Below, piece after piece: positions 44,952 through 52,250 of a DNA stretch of 64,000 nucleotides (position 1 is its first letter; the number at the start of each line of letters is the position of its first letter). Under the pieces are notes generated by a model, which ran no database searches, was not told the origin of the DNA, and worked only from the letters and a program-made list of their open reading frames with translations. Source of the DNA: Halarcobacter sp. (GTDB lineage: Bacteria; Campylobacterota; Campylobacteria; Campylobacterales; Arcobacteraceae); the NCBI GenBank assembly GCA_030145305.1, contig JAQYVX010000003.1, positions 248,001 through 312,000 on the forward strand, read 5' to 3'. Made by a program: the position numbers and the translations under genes.

Positions 44952-46337
44952 ATGCAAAAACTATTTTATGAAGTGGCCTCTTTAGATAAAAGATGTTATG
45001 AAGAATTTCATTTAACAGAAGATTTATTAATGGAGCATGCTAGTGCTTCCTTATGTGATTATATTGAAAAAAAATTTGATACATCCAAGTCAATTTTGAT
45101 AGTTTGTGGAATGGGAAACAATGGGGCAGATGGTATTGCCCTAGCTCGCTTACTTTATGCTAAGTATGATGTAAATCTATATATTCCCTTTGGTACAAAA
45201 TCAAAAATGGCAAAACTTCAAGAAAAGAGAGCTCAGCTTTTAGGCGTGCATATTGTTACAGAACTTATTAAGTGCGATGTAATAGTAGACTCTTTATTTG
45301 GAAGTGGTTTAAATAAAGACTTAGATAAACAATCTCAAGAAATAATCAATACTCTAAATTCTTATGAAGCTTTTAAGATAGCTTGCGATATTCCAAGTGG
45401 TGTAAATAATCAAGGGCAAGTTACTACAAGTGCTTTTGAAGCTGATACTACAATTACAATGGGAGCTTTGAAAGTCTCTTTATATACAGATACAGCAAAA
45501 GATTATGTGGGAAAAGTAATAGTTGCAAATCTTGGTGTGCAAAGAGAAGTTTATGAGAGAACTTCAAATATCTTTTTATTAGATGAAGAGGATATGAAAC
45601 TTCCATTTCGAAATAAAAAGAATTCACATAAAGGAAGTTTTGGACATTTAAATGTAATTGCAGGTTGTAAAAAGGGAGCGGGTGTAATAGCTGCAAAAGC
45701 AGCCTTTGGATTTGGTTGTGGTTTAGTAAGTGTTGTTTGCCATGAAGAAATAGATTTACCTTATCATATTATGCAAACACACTTTTTAAGTCCAAATTGT
45801 ACAGCAATAGCTGTTGGTATGGGATTAGGAATTTATGAAGTTGATGAAATAAAGAAAATCTTAGCAAAAGATATTCCTACAATAATAGATGCGGATTTAT
45901 TACATGAATCTCTTGTCTTAGATGCTTTAGAAAAAGAAGTTGTATTAACTCCTCATCCAAAAGAGTTTTGCTCCCTATTAAAACTTTGTGGAATGGGCGA
46001 TCTTGATATTGAAACTTTGCAAGATAATAGATTTACTTATGTTGAGAATTTTTGTAAAAAATATCCAAAAGTTGTTTTGGTATTAAAAGGTGCAAATGTT
46101 CTAATAGGACAAAATGACAAAATATATGTGAATAGTTTTGGAAGTGCAATTTTGGCAAAAGGTGGAAGTGGAGATGTATTAAGTGGACTTATTGGTTCTT
46201 TGTTAGCACAAGGTTATACTGTTCTTGATGCAGCTATTAGCGCAAGCCTTGCCCATGTAAAAGCTGCAAAAAACTATAAAAAGAATAATTACTCTTTGAT
46301 TCCTGCTGATTTAGTAGAGGAGGTTAGGAAATTATGA
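44952..46337 (+). CDS. nnr: Bifunctional NAD(P)H-hydrate epimerase/dehydratase
   Basis: Repairs hydrated NAD(P)H. A 461-residue fusion: N-terminal epimerase domain (GMGNNGADGIALA, about 53-65; DIPSGVN) and C-terminal ADP-dependent dehydratase (HKGSFGHLNVIAG; VLTPHPKEF; NSFGSAILAKGGSGDVLSG). Both active regions look intact. It is followed by cutA with a 4-base overlap. Confidence 0.92.
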   Translation: MQKLFYEVASLDKRCYEEFHLTEDLLMEHASASLCDYIEKKFDTSKSILIVCGMGNNGADGIALARLLYAKYDVNLYIPFGTKSKMAKLQEKRAQLLGVHIVTELIKCDVIVDSLFGSGLNKDLDKQSQEIINTLNSYEAFKIACDIPSGVNNQGQVTTSAFEADTTITMGALKVSLYTDTAKDYVGKVIVANLGVQREVYERTSNIFLLDEEDMKLPFRNKKNSHKGSFGHLNVIAGCKKGAGVIAAKAAFGFGCGLVSVVCHEEIDLPYHIMQTHFLSPNCTAIAVGMGLGIYEVDEIKKILAKDIPTIIDADLLHESLVLDALEKEVVLTPHPKEFCSLLKLCGMGDLDIETLQDNRFTYVENFCKKYPKVVLVLKGANVLIGQNDKIYVNSFGSAILAKGGSGDVLSGLIGSLLAQGYTVLDAAISASLAHVKAAKNYKKNNYSLIPADLVEEVRKL

Positions 46338-46642
46338 GTCTTATTATTGTTCAAACTACGTGTTCTAGTAAAATGGAAGCTTCAAATATTGCAAGAGTTT
46401 TAATATACGAAAAACTTGCAGCTTGCGTACAAATGAGTGAAATAGAGTCTTTTTATAGCTGGGAAAATGAATTTTGTAAAGATAAAGAAGTCTTAATAAG
46501 TGTGAAAACAAAAAAAGAAAATTTCAAAAAAATCAAAAGCAAAATTAAAGAATTACATAGCTATGATGTGCCCGAAATTATATCTATAAACATAGATAAT
46601 GTAAGTAAAGATTATAAAAAATTTGTAGATAAAAACTGTTAA
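46334..46642 (+). CDS. cutA: Divalent-cation tolerance protein CutA
   Basis: A 102-residue trimeric-fold protein with LAACVQMSEIESFYSWE, VLISVKTKKENF and HSYDVPEII, the standard CutA1 landmarks. Exact function remains debated. ATG overlaps the preceding stop. Confidence 0.93.
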   Translation: MSLIIVQTTCSSKMEASNIARVLIYEKLAACVQMSEIESFYSWENEFCKDKEVLISVKTKKENFKKIKSKIKELHSYDVPEIISINIDNVSKDYKKFVDKNC

Positions 46643-46687
46643 GAAAAATAAAAATTATATAAAATGAATAATTGAAGGAAAATAAAA

Positions 46688-47470
46688 ATGAATAACAACA
46701 TCCTAAAAGTAGGAAAGTATGAATTTAATAGTAGATTAATAGTAGGTTCAGGAAAATATGCAGATTTCCAAACAACAAAAGATGCTACGATAGCTTCAGG
46801 AAGTGAGTTAATAACTGTTGCAATTAGAAGAGTTAATATTACAAATCCAAATGAAGAAAATTTATTAGATTATTTTAAAGATACAAATGTAAAACTTTTA
46901 CCAAATAGTGCAGGATGTTTCACAGCAGAAGAAGCAATCACTACCTTTAGACTTATGAGAGAAGCTACAGGAATTGATCTTATTAAACTTGAAGTAATAG
47001 GTGATGCTAAAAAAACTTTATACCCTGATGTAATAGATACAATCAAAGCTTGTGAAATATTAAAAAAAGAAGGCTTTACTGTAATGGCTTATACAAGTGA
47101 TGATCCAATTATTGCAAAAAGATTAGAAGATGCAGGTGCTGATGCTATTATGCCACTTGCTGCCCCAATTGGTTCAGGACTTGGAATTCAAAACCCATAT
47201 AATATTGCATTTATAAGAGATGCAGTAAATGTTCCAGTTTTAGTAGATGCTGGATTAGGCTGTGCAAGTGATGCTTCTTATGCAATGGAATTAGGTGCAG
47301 ATGGGATTTTAGCTAATACAGCAATCGCTCAAGCACAAAATCCTATGCAAATGGCAGAAGCTTTTAAGTATGCAACAATTGCAGGAAGAATGAGTTATTT
47401 GGCGGGAAGAATCCCTAAAAAACCTTATGCGACAGCAAGTTCTCCTGTTGATGGATTGATACAGTTTTAA
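46688..47470 (+). CDS. thiG: Thiazole synthase ThiG
   Basis: Makes the thiamine thiazole ring from DXP, dehydroglycine and ThiS thiocarboxylate. A 260-residue TIM barrel with [10 protein letters not shown], the catalytic Lys in [24 protein letters not shown] and ANTAIAQA. No other thi genes are adjacent. AAGGAAAATAAAA precedes the ATG. Confidence 0.95.
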   Translation: MNNNILKVGKYEFNSRLIVGSGKYADFQTTKDATIASGSELITVAIRRVNITNPNEENLLDYFKDTNVKLLPNSAGCFTAEEAITTFRLMREATGIDLIKLEVIGDAKKTLYPDVIDTIKACEILKKEGFTVMAYTSDDPIIAKRLEDAGADAIMPLAAPIGSGLGIQNPYNIAFIRDAVNVPVLVDAGLGCASDASYAMELGADGILANTAIAQAQNPMQMAEAFKYATIAGRMSYLAGRIPKKPYATASSPVDGLIQF

Positions 47471-47480
47471 TCAAAGAAAC

Positions 47481-47522
47481 AAGGGATTTCAAAAAAATAT
47501 CTATTTTCTTGCAAAATCCCTT
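47481..47522 (+). terminator. Terminator-like inverted repeat after thiG
   Basis: AAGGGATTT (47481-47489) pairs with AAATCCCTT at 47514-47522 around a long AT-rich loop. It directly precedes and touches the -35 box of the tRNA promoter. Confidence 0.5.
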
Positions 47523-47549
47523 GACATAACTATTAAAACATAGTATAAT
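47521..47549 (+). promoter_or_regulatory. Consensus promoter of the tRNA operon
   Basis: TTGACA (47521-47526) and TATAAT (47544-47549) are both perfect sigma-70 hexamers with a 17-base spacer. Transcription would start about 25 bases before tRNA-Pro. Confidence 0.9.
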
Positions 47550-47580
47550 TCCGTCCACTTTTTGAAAGAATAGTGTTTGT

Positions 47581-47657
47581 CGGAGTGTAGCGCAGCCTGG
47601 TAGCGCACCTGGTTTGGGACCAGGGGGTCGGAGGTTCGAACCCTCTCACTCCGACCA
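47581..47657 (+). tRNA. tRNA-Pro (TGG)
   Basis: A 77-nt cloverleaf: acceptor CGGAGTG/CACTCCG fully paired, anticodon loop TTTGGGA with TGG, T-arm GGTTCGAACC, encoded CCA. First gene after the consensus promoter. Confidence 0.97.
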
Positions 47658-47666
47658 TTTTGAACT

Positions 47667-47744
47667 GGTAGGTATAGCTCAGTTGGTTAGAGCATCTGGT
47701 TGTGGTTCAGAGGGTCGCCGGTTCGATTCCGGTTACTTACCCCA
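47667..47744 (+). tRNA. tRNA-His (GTG)
   Basis: Acceptor GTAGGTA/TACTTAC, anticodon loop TTGTGGT with GTG, and encoded CCA. The extra G(-1) at 47667 faces C73, the hallmark of tRNA-His. Confidence 0.97.
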
Positions 47745-47755
47745 TTTTAATATAA

Positions 47756-47832
<77 letters not shown>

Positions 47833-47899
47833 TTTTACAAGATTTTGTTGAATTACCAATCAACTAAATCTTTTTTTTTGTCTTTTTAAGACACTCAGT

Positions 47900-47984
47900 G
47901 CGGATGTGGTGAAATTGGTAGACACGCCAGACTTAGGATCTGGTGCCTCGCGGTGTGAAGGTTCAAGTCCTTTCATCCGCACCA
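47900..47984 (+). tRNA. tRNA-Leu (TAG)
   Basis: An 85-nt class II tRNA with a long variable arm (TGCCTCGCGGTGTG region), anticodon loop CTTAGGA with TAG, acceptor GCGGATG/CATCCGC and encoded CCA. Confidence 0.97.
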
Positions 47985-48051
47985 TCTTTTAAAACAAAAC
48001 TTATTTTACAATTTATCTCACGATTCATTCTAATTTGTTTTTTATTCAAAT

Positions 48052-48128
<77 letters not shown>

Positions 48129-48165
48129 ATCAATTGAAATCACTTCAATTTTACAACTTCGAGAT

Positions 48166-48242
<77 letters not shown>

Positions 48243-48303
48243 AAATACTACGTAACAATTTATCCTCTCTAAATTTTATGTCAAAAATAAAAAAGGAGAA
48301 AAC

Positions 48304-48453
48304 ATGACAATAGCAAATATAACGCTAAGTGAAAAAGAAGAAGTTTTTATGAGACTTGTTCTAAATAATGAGAATGTATTCGATGCTTGTAGCAAAGCTG
48401 GAATAATTCTTTCATCTACAGTACTATCCGTAATTAAAAATACAAATAAGTAA
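48304..48453 (+). CDS. Small protein, 49 residues, HTH-like
   Basis: ATG 48304 has a strong ribosome-binding site (AAAAAGGAGAAAAC) and opens a 49-codon frame: LSEKEEVFMRLVLNNENVF, then DACSKAGIILSSTVLSVIKN. The second part resembles a small helix-turn-helix (xACxxAGI..STVxxVI). An inverted repeat CTATAGGT/ACCTATAG (48462-48482) follows the stop. It lies between the last tRNA-fMet and tRNA-Arg(TCG). I do not know a family; it might be a regulator of the integrated element or a chromosomal small protein. Confidence 0.5.
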   Translation: MTIANITLSEKEEVFMRLVLNNENVFDACSKAGIILSSTVLSVIKNTNK

Positions 48454-48461
48454 TTGTTGTT

Positions 48462-48482
48462 CTATAGGTTCCGCACCTATAG
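48462..48482. repeat. Perfect inverted repeat after the small HTH-like gene
   Basis: CTATAGGT and ACCTATAG form an 8-bp stem around TCCGC. No T-run follows, so it may be an operator or RNA hairpin instead of a terminator. Confidence 0.45.
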
Positions 48483-48625
48483 TAATACCCCTAAAAATGG
48501 CCTTATACCCTTTATTAAAGTTCACCATAGATTATAATCAATTTTCAGAACTTTTTAAAGAAAAAAGATGTACAATTCCCATCTATTTACTAGGGGATAG
48601 AAACCTAAGTAAAAATTATAAACAT

Positions 48626-48702
48626 GCGTCTGTGGCTCAACTGGATAGAGCACTGGGTTTCGGCCCCGGCGGTTGGGGGTTCGACTCCCTCCAGGCGTAC
48701 CA
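48626..48702 (+). tRNA. tRNA-Arg (TCG), probable integration site
   Basis: A 77-nt tRNA: acceptor GCGTCTG/CAGGCGT, anticodon stem CTGGG/CCCGG with loop TTTCGGC (TCG), T-arm GGGTTCGACTCCC and encoded CCA. All genes to its left are chromosomal and all to its right are accessory, as expected where an integrase uses the tRNA 3' end as attB. Confidence 0.95.
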
Positions 48703-48707
48703 TAAAG

Positions 48708-48754
48708 AAGCCCGATTTAATCGCTGTTTGCAGTGTTTAGGTCGGGCTTTTTTT
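48708..48754 (+). terminator. Terminator after tRNA-Arg(TCG)
   Basis: AAGCCCGA (48708-48715) pairs with TCGGGCTT (48742-48749), with an inner CGCTG/CAGTG-like pairing, followed by TTTTT. It ends the tRNA transcript. Confidence 0.85.
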
Positions 48755-48826
48755 ATTCCCACCAAAAAGTCAATTCACACTTATTTCACACCTAATATTA
48801 AATATATAATTACATACATATAAAAA

Positions 48827-49134
48827 TATCGTACTTTGAGACATTCAAAAGGCTTTGTTTAAGGCTTTGATATAAAGGTATCGTAAATTGAGACACAAAC
48901 CTATCGTACTTTGAGACATTCAAAGGCTGGTTTTTTGTTAAAAGGTATCGTACTTTGAGACATTTCAAAGGCTTTATTTAGGGCTTTAATGCAAAGGTAT
49001 CGTAAATTGAGACACAAACCTATCGTACTTTGAGACATTCAAAGGCTGGTTTTTTGTTAAAAGGTATCGTACTTTGAGACATTTCAAAGGCTTTATTTAG
49101 GGCTTTGATACAAAGGTATCGTATTTTGAGACAT
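48827..49134 (+). repeat. Eight iterons with a 119-bp higher-order period
   Basis: The 17-mer TATCGTA(C/A/T)TTTGAGACA (variant TATCGTAAATTGAGACA) occurs in one orientation at 48827, 48879, 48902, 48946, 48998, 49021, 49065 and 49117. Spacings are 52, 23, 44, 52, 23, 44, 52, so a 119-bp unit holding three sites is repeated about 2.5 times. Between sites the spacers (CAAAGGCTTTATTTAGGGCTT, CAAAGGCTGGTTTTTTG types) are conserved too. The array looks like a Rep-binding replication origin or another multimeric binding array. Confidence 0.85.
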
Positions 49135-49594
49135 AAAAGTGTTTTATTTTTAAGGTTACATAAATTATAATAGTAATCCTCCAAAGAACTTAAATTAGAG
49201 ATATTACTATTAGTACAACTTTAAGTATTATCTCGACTATTCTTAAAATATTTGGAGTACTTTTGTGCTTCAAATACTTAATTTTCATAAATTTCTTTAT
49301 ATAAAAAGATAAATTTTAAAATTCTTTTCACTTATAAAATAAAATTATTTTTTACTAACCAAATTATTAAACATAAAAATCTATAAACATGATAATTCCC
49401 AAGAAATAGGCAATAAAAAATTATTTTACACGGGTTTCGTGTAAAATTACACCAATAAAGACTATATATAAGGATTATTAAAAAAATTCTTAGTTAATTT
49501 TTAGTTATTTTTTAGTTATTTTAAAAATTATATATTGACAAAGTTAACAATATGTGATTATAATTCCAATGATAAATAATGAAAAGGAAAAATT
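49135..49594. promoter_or_regulatory. Gene-free control region upstream of the excisionase-like gene
   Basis: No credible gene in 460 bases. It holds an inverted repeat TTTTACACG/CGTGTAAAA (49424-49446, 5-base loop) followed at once by GTGTAAAATTACAC, short direct repeats TTAGTTATTT (about 49498-49521), and a promoter with TTGACA (49535-49540) and TATAAT (49559-49564) 18 bases apart. Together with the iterons this could be an origin or oriT region; I see no IncP-type nic sequence I trust. Confidence 0.55.
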
Positions 49595-49837
49595 ATGAAA
49601 TTATTAACAATTGAAAATATCGATGAATTATTTCCAATGAGTAGACAATCTGTGAACTTGCAAACAAAAGATGCTGCAACATTCATTGGAGTACATCAAA
49701 ATACTCTGCGTTATTGGACTAGTTTAGCGTTAGGACCAAAATACATAAAAATAAACAATGGACGGAAAGCAAAAGTTTTATACCCTAAAAATGAACTCAT
49801 TTCATGGTTAGAAGAAAATACAGCAACAACAGTATAG
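49595..49837 (+). CDS. Excisionase/AlpA-like MerR-type DNA-binding protein
   Basis: An 80-residue protein whose residues 22-75 match the excisionase-type winged helix: LQTKDAATFIGVHQNTLRYW, then GPKYIKINNGRKAKVLYPKNELISWLEEN. Such proteins act as recombination directionality factors or activators of element excision. The first 20 residues (with SMRQSV-like FPMSRQSV) are an extra segment not usual in the family. A consensus promoter (49535-49564) and AAAAGGAAAAATT serve it. Confidence 0.78.
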   Translation: MKLLTIENIDELFPMSRQSVNLQTKDAATFIGVHQNTLRYWTSLALGPKYIKINNGRKAKVLYPKNELISWLEENTATTV

Positions 49838-49839
49838 GT

Positions 49840-49878
49840 GTCCACTTTTAATAGTTTTGGCGACGGTCAAAAGTGGAC
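49840..49878. terminator. Inverted repeat after the excisionase-like gene
   Basis: GTCCACTTTT (49840-49849) and AAAAGTGGAC (49869-49878) are perfectly complementary over 10 bp with a 19-base loop. It begins 3 bases after the stop. No strong T-run follows; it may be a terminator, an operator or an RNA structure. Confidence 0.5.
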
Positions 49879-49948
49879 TATTATCACCGATAAGATGATA
49901 TGAAATATTATCATAAATATCTTATTGGTTAAGTAAATAAGGTTAAAT

Positions 49949-50287
49949 TTGAATAGTAAAAATGAAAAAATAAAACTAGGTTTTACCACGATTCAACATG
50001 ACCCTAGGATAAAGTTTAATTTATCAAATAATGATTACTGCATTGCAGATGCTATTTATAACTTATCAAATAACCCTTCCTCAATTTGTCCAGGTTGGTG
50101 TTATGCAAGTAGAGAAAAAATTGGGACATTTTTTGGAATGAGTAGACAATCTGTAATTACTATAGTTAAAAAATTAGTAAAAAGTAATTTAGTTGAAATT
50201 CATAATGAAACAAAGTATATTCGAACAACCCAATTATGGTATGACGAGTTTGTAACATTTCAAATGAAAAAATCAAACAGGGTGTAA
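49949..50287 (+). CDS. Winged-helix protein of replication-initiator type
   Basis: A 112-residue protein with a winged-helix domain: FNLSNNDYCIADAIYNLSNN, then SREKIGTFFGMSRQSVITIVKKLVKSNLVE. This is the N-terminal domain layout of phage and plasmid replication proteins (helix-turn-helix replisome-organizer type). It ends at the first of three GTGTAAAGAA repeats. After the stop the other frames read VKK/VKNLYTI-like peptides, as commonly seen at the 3' ends of such genes, so the C-terminus may be frameshifted or naturally variable. The listed start is a TTG at 49949. Confidence 0.55.
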   Translation: MNSKNEKIKLGFTTIQHDPRIKFNLSNNDYCIADAIYNLSNNPSSICPGWCYASREKIGTFFGMSRQSVITIVKKLVKSNLVEIHNETKYIRTTQLWYDEFVTFQMKKSNRV

Positions 50288-50346
50288 AGAAACTTGATAG
50301 CAAGGTGTAAAGAAAGTTTACAGCAGGGTGTAAAGAATCTTTACAC
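50281..50346 (+). repeat. Three GTGTAAAGAA direct repeats with palindromes
   Basis: GGTGTAAAGAAACTT, GGTGTAAAGAAAGTT and GGTGTAAAGAATCTT lie about 29 bases apart across the end of the winged-helix gene. The third forms a perfect palindrome TGTAAAGA-A-TCTTTACA. The core GTGTAAA also occurs in the inverted repeat at 49424. These may be binding sites of the winged-helix protein. Confidence 0.6.
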
Positions 50347-50393
50347 AATAAGAATATATATAACAATATCCATAAAGAAGAAGAGGAAGAAGA

Positions 50394-50774
50394 ATGGAAT
50401 ATACAAATGAATTTAAGAATTCTAAGTTTGAATCTTTTTACCAGTTTATAAAAAGTGATGGTTTAGTTCCAAAAAAAAGTGAACGATTACATAAGAAAAA
50501 GATTTATAGTAATTTGATGAATAATCAAAAAATGACACTTGAAAATTTTGAAGATTTTTTAGTATGGGATAAGAAAGAATTGATTAGAAGTATTATTGGT
50601 GAAGTAATAAATTATAAGGGATTAAATGGACAAGTGATTGATGTAATTTTTGAAGAGGACGATTATTTTAAAGTTCATATGCAAGAAGGAAATATTCGTA
50701 TTCAAATAAAAGATTTCGAAAATTTTAAAAAGTTGATATCACCTATTAAAATAAAAAGGGGTAACAATGAATAG
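50394..50774 (+). CDS. Hypothetical protein of the element, 126 residues
   Basis: No family recognised. Soluble, charged; N-terminal half helical (NEFKNSKFESFYQFIKSDG), C-terminal half beta-like (GEVINYKGLNGQVIDVIFEEDDYFKV). A purine-rich ribosome-binding site (GAAGAAGAGGAAG) precedes the ATG. Overlaps the next gene by 8 bases, so both belong to the operon leading into trbJ. Confidence 0.6.
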   Translation: MEYTNEFKNSKFESFYQFIKSDGLVPKKSERLHKKKIYSNLMNNQKMTLENFEDFLVWDKKELIRSIIGEVINYKGLNGQVIDVIFEEDDYFKVHMQEGNIRIQIKDFENFKKLISPIKIKRGNNE

Positions 50775-51195
50775 TATAAAATTAAAATATTCAGATACAG
50801 TTTTTAAGAAAGAAGAAAACTTTAGGTTTTATAGTTTAAAAGATTCAATTGTTAATATTTCAATCAACAAAAATATATTAAAACTATTTTCAAATGATAG
50901 CTGCGAATTTTTGGATTTGCATTCAATCAAAACAAATAGGGTATTAATCCCAATTGTAAAATCTTTTAAATATCACAATTCAAAAATATATGTATTTGAA
51001 GTACAAATATTTAATAAAACTAAAACTGCAGAAATAAAAAAATCTTTAATTAATCTAATAAATGAATTAAGAAGTTCATTTCAAATATCTAAAGATGATA
51101 CTAAAAGTCTTTATAGATTAATAATTAAATATACAAACTTTACTAAATTTGAAGAAATAGAATTTTATTTAGAGGATGAAAGGATAGCATCATGA
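50767..51195 (+). CDS. Hypothetical protein of the element, 142 residues
   Basis: No family recognised. Mixed alpha/beta, Lys- and Ile-rich, no signal peptide. AAAAGGGGTAAC precedes the ATG. Overlaps the preceding gene by 8 bases and the trbJ-like gene by 4, so it is co-transcribed with the transfer genes and may be a regulator or accessory transfer protein. Confidence 0.6.
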   Translation: MNSIKLKYSDTVFKKEENFRFYSLKDSIVNISINKNILKLFSNDSCEFLDLHSIKTNRVLIPIVKSFKYHNSKIYVFEVQIFNKTKTAEIKKSLINLINELRSSFQISKDDTKSLYRLIIKYTNFTKFEEIEFYLEDERIAS

Positions 51196-51977
51196 AAAAA
51201 TTAACTTTAAGTATTATTGCTGCTGCAGTTCTGAATATGAATGTTTCAGCAAGTGGGGTTTTCGCTGGAGCGACTGAATTTACACAAATGGCTCAATGGG
51301 GTAGTGATACTGCTGCATGGGCTGCGGATTATGCTAAACAAGCAGCACAATTAAGTAAATTAACAAGTCAATTACAACAAGACATAATGGCTGTTCAAAT
51401 GATGACACAAAACTTAGAAGATTTAGGCAATTTTGATTGGACGGATTTTGCTTCGAGTGTATCGCAACTTCAAACGGTGATGAACCAATCAAACGCTTTG
51501 TCATACAGTATGTCAAATTATGATCAAATGTTTAGAGATCAATATAAAGATTATGCGAATTATTACAATATAGCAAATAGTAATTCTACACCAGGAGAAA
51601 AAGCCACAAGCTTTTCTCATCAATATCAAAAATTGACTGCAAATACAAGAAATACAGTTAAAGGTACTCTTGATAGTTTGAACTTACAGCAAGATGATTT
51701 TTCCGATGAAGACTCAACAATAAGAACATTAAAAAGTAATTCTGAAAATGCAACTGGTAACAAGGCTGTTATTCAAGCTGCTAATGATATTGCTCTCTTT
51801 CAAGTTGATCAAACAAGAAAATTAAGATCCACAATGATGAATCAAATTAATTTACAAGCTCAATATATAGCTTCTCAAAATGAAAGACTTGAAATGAGTG
51901 AGGCTCAATTACAACAAAGAAGAACTGGTGGATTAAATCCAATTATAGGGAATGAAAAGAAAGTAACGGATTGGTAA
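51192..51977 (+). CDS. trbJ: TrbJ-like conjugative transfer protein (VirB5 type)
   Basis: A 261-residue exported protein with a signal peptide (about 1-21, ending VSASG) and a helical mature part rich in Gln and Ala (AQLSKLTSQLQQDIMAVQMMTQNLEDL; QINLQAQYIASQNERL), as in TrbJ/VirB5 proteins at the pilus tip. In RP4 trbJ is followed by trbK and trbL, the same order as here. Its C-terminal 13 residues, NPIIGNEKKVTDW, are repeated at the end of the next protein. Confidence 0.78.
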   Translation: MKKLTLSIIAAAVLNMNVSASGVFAGATEFTQMAQWGSDTAAWAADYAKQAAQLSKLTSQLQQDIMAVQMMTQNLEDLGNFDWTDFASSVSQLQTVMNQSNALSYSMSNYDQMFRDQYKDYANYYNIANSNSTPGEKATSFSHQYQKLTANTRNTVKGTLDSLNLQQDDFSDEDSTIRTLKSNSENATGNKAVIQAANDIALFQVDQTRKLRSTMMNQINLQAQYIASQNERLEMSEAQLQQRRTGGLNPIIGNEKKVTDW

Positions 51978-51988
51978 AAGGAAATAAA

Positions 51989-52246
51989 ATGAAAAACTTA
52001 TTATTTATATCATTGACAACAATAGTATTTTTAACTGGTTGTAATGAATTCAAAGCAAAAGACAAAGGCTATTATTTAGAACATATAGAAATAGCAAAAT
52101 CAAGAGTTGAAGAGTGTAAAAAAAATGGTGCTGCTTCTGAAAATGAGAAAATAGATTGTTCAAACGCTCAAAAAGCTGTAAACGAAGTGATTTCAAAATC
52201 AAATAACCCAATTATCGGGAATGAAAAAAAAGTAACGGATTGGTGA
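51989..52246 (+). CDS. Entry-exclusion lipoprotein, EexN/TrbK-like
   Basis: An 85-residue lipoprotein: signal and lipobox VFLTGC, then KGYYLEHIEIAKSRVEECKKNG, typical of EexN-type entry-exclusion proteins (YYxxHxEEAxxxxxxCK). I chose ATG 51989 with AAAAGGAAA upstream; a TTG at 51971 would overlap trbJ. Position between trbJ and trbL equals trbK of RP4, the entry-exclusion gene. The C-terminal NPIIGNEKKVTDW copies the end of TrbJ. Confidence 0.72.
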   Translation: MKNLLFISLTTIVFLTGCNEFKAKDKGYYLEHIEIAKSRVEECKKNGAASENEKIDCSNAQKAVNEVISKSNNPIIGNEKKVTDW

Positions 52247-52250
52247 AAAT

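Noticed and set aside
48497-48823. 108-codon open frame over tRNA-Arg(TCG)
   Set aside because: It runs through a complete tRNA and its terminator and has no ribosome-binding site or recognisable protein.
48827-49134. CRISPR array
   Set aside because: The 17-bp repeats recur with 23-, 44- and 52-bp steps and the intervening DNA is itself repeated, not unique spacers. No cas genes are near.
48827-49134. Transposon end with multiple transposase sites (TGTCTC... in reverse)
   Set aside because: The complement does begin TGTCTCAAA, but the element would then lie to the left, over chromosomal genes, and no transposase or second end is visible.
49135-49594. IncP-type oriT with a TATCCTGC-like nic site
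   Set aside because: Only weak partial matches such as AATCCTCC near 49173 were seen, without the expected flanking dyad; not enough to call.
51971-51988. TTG start for the exclusion lipoprotein
   Set aside because: It lies inside the trbJ end without a ribosome-binding site; ATG 51989 gives a normal lipoprotein signal.
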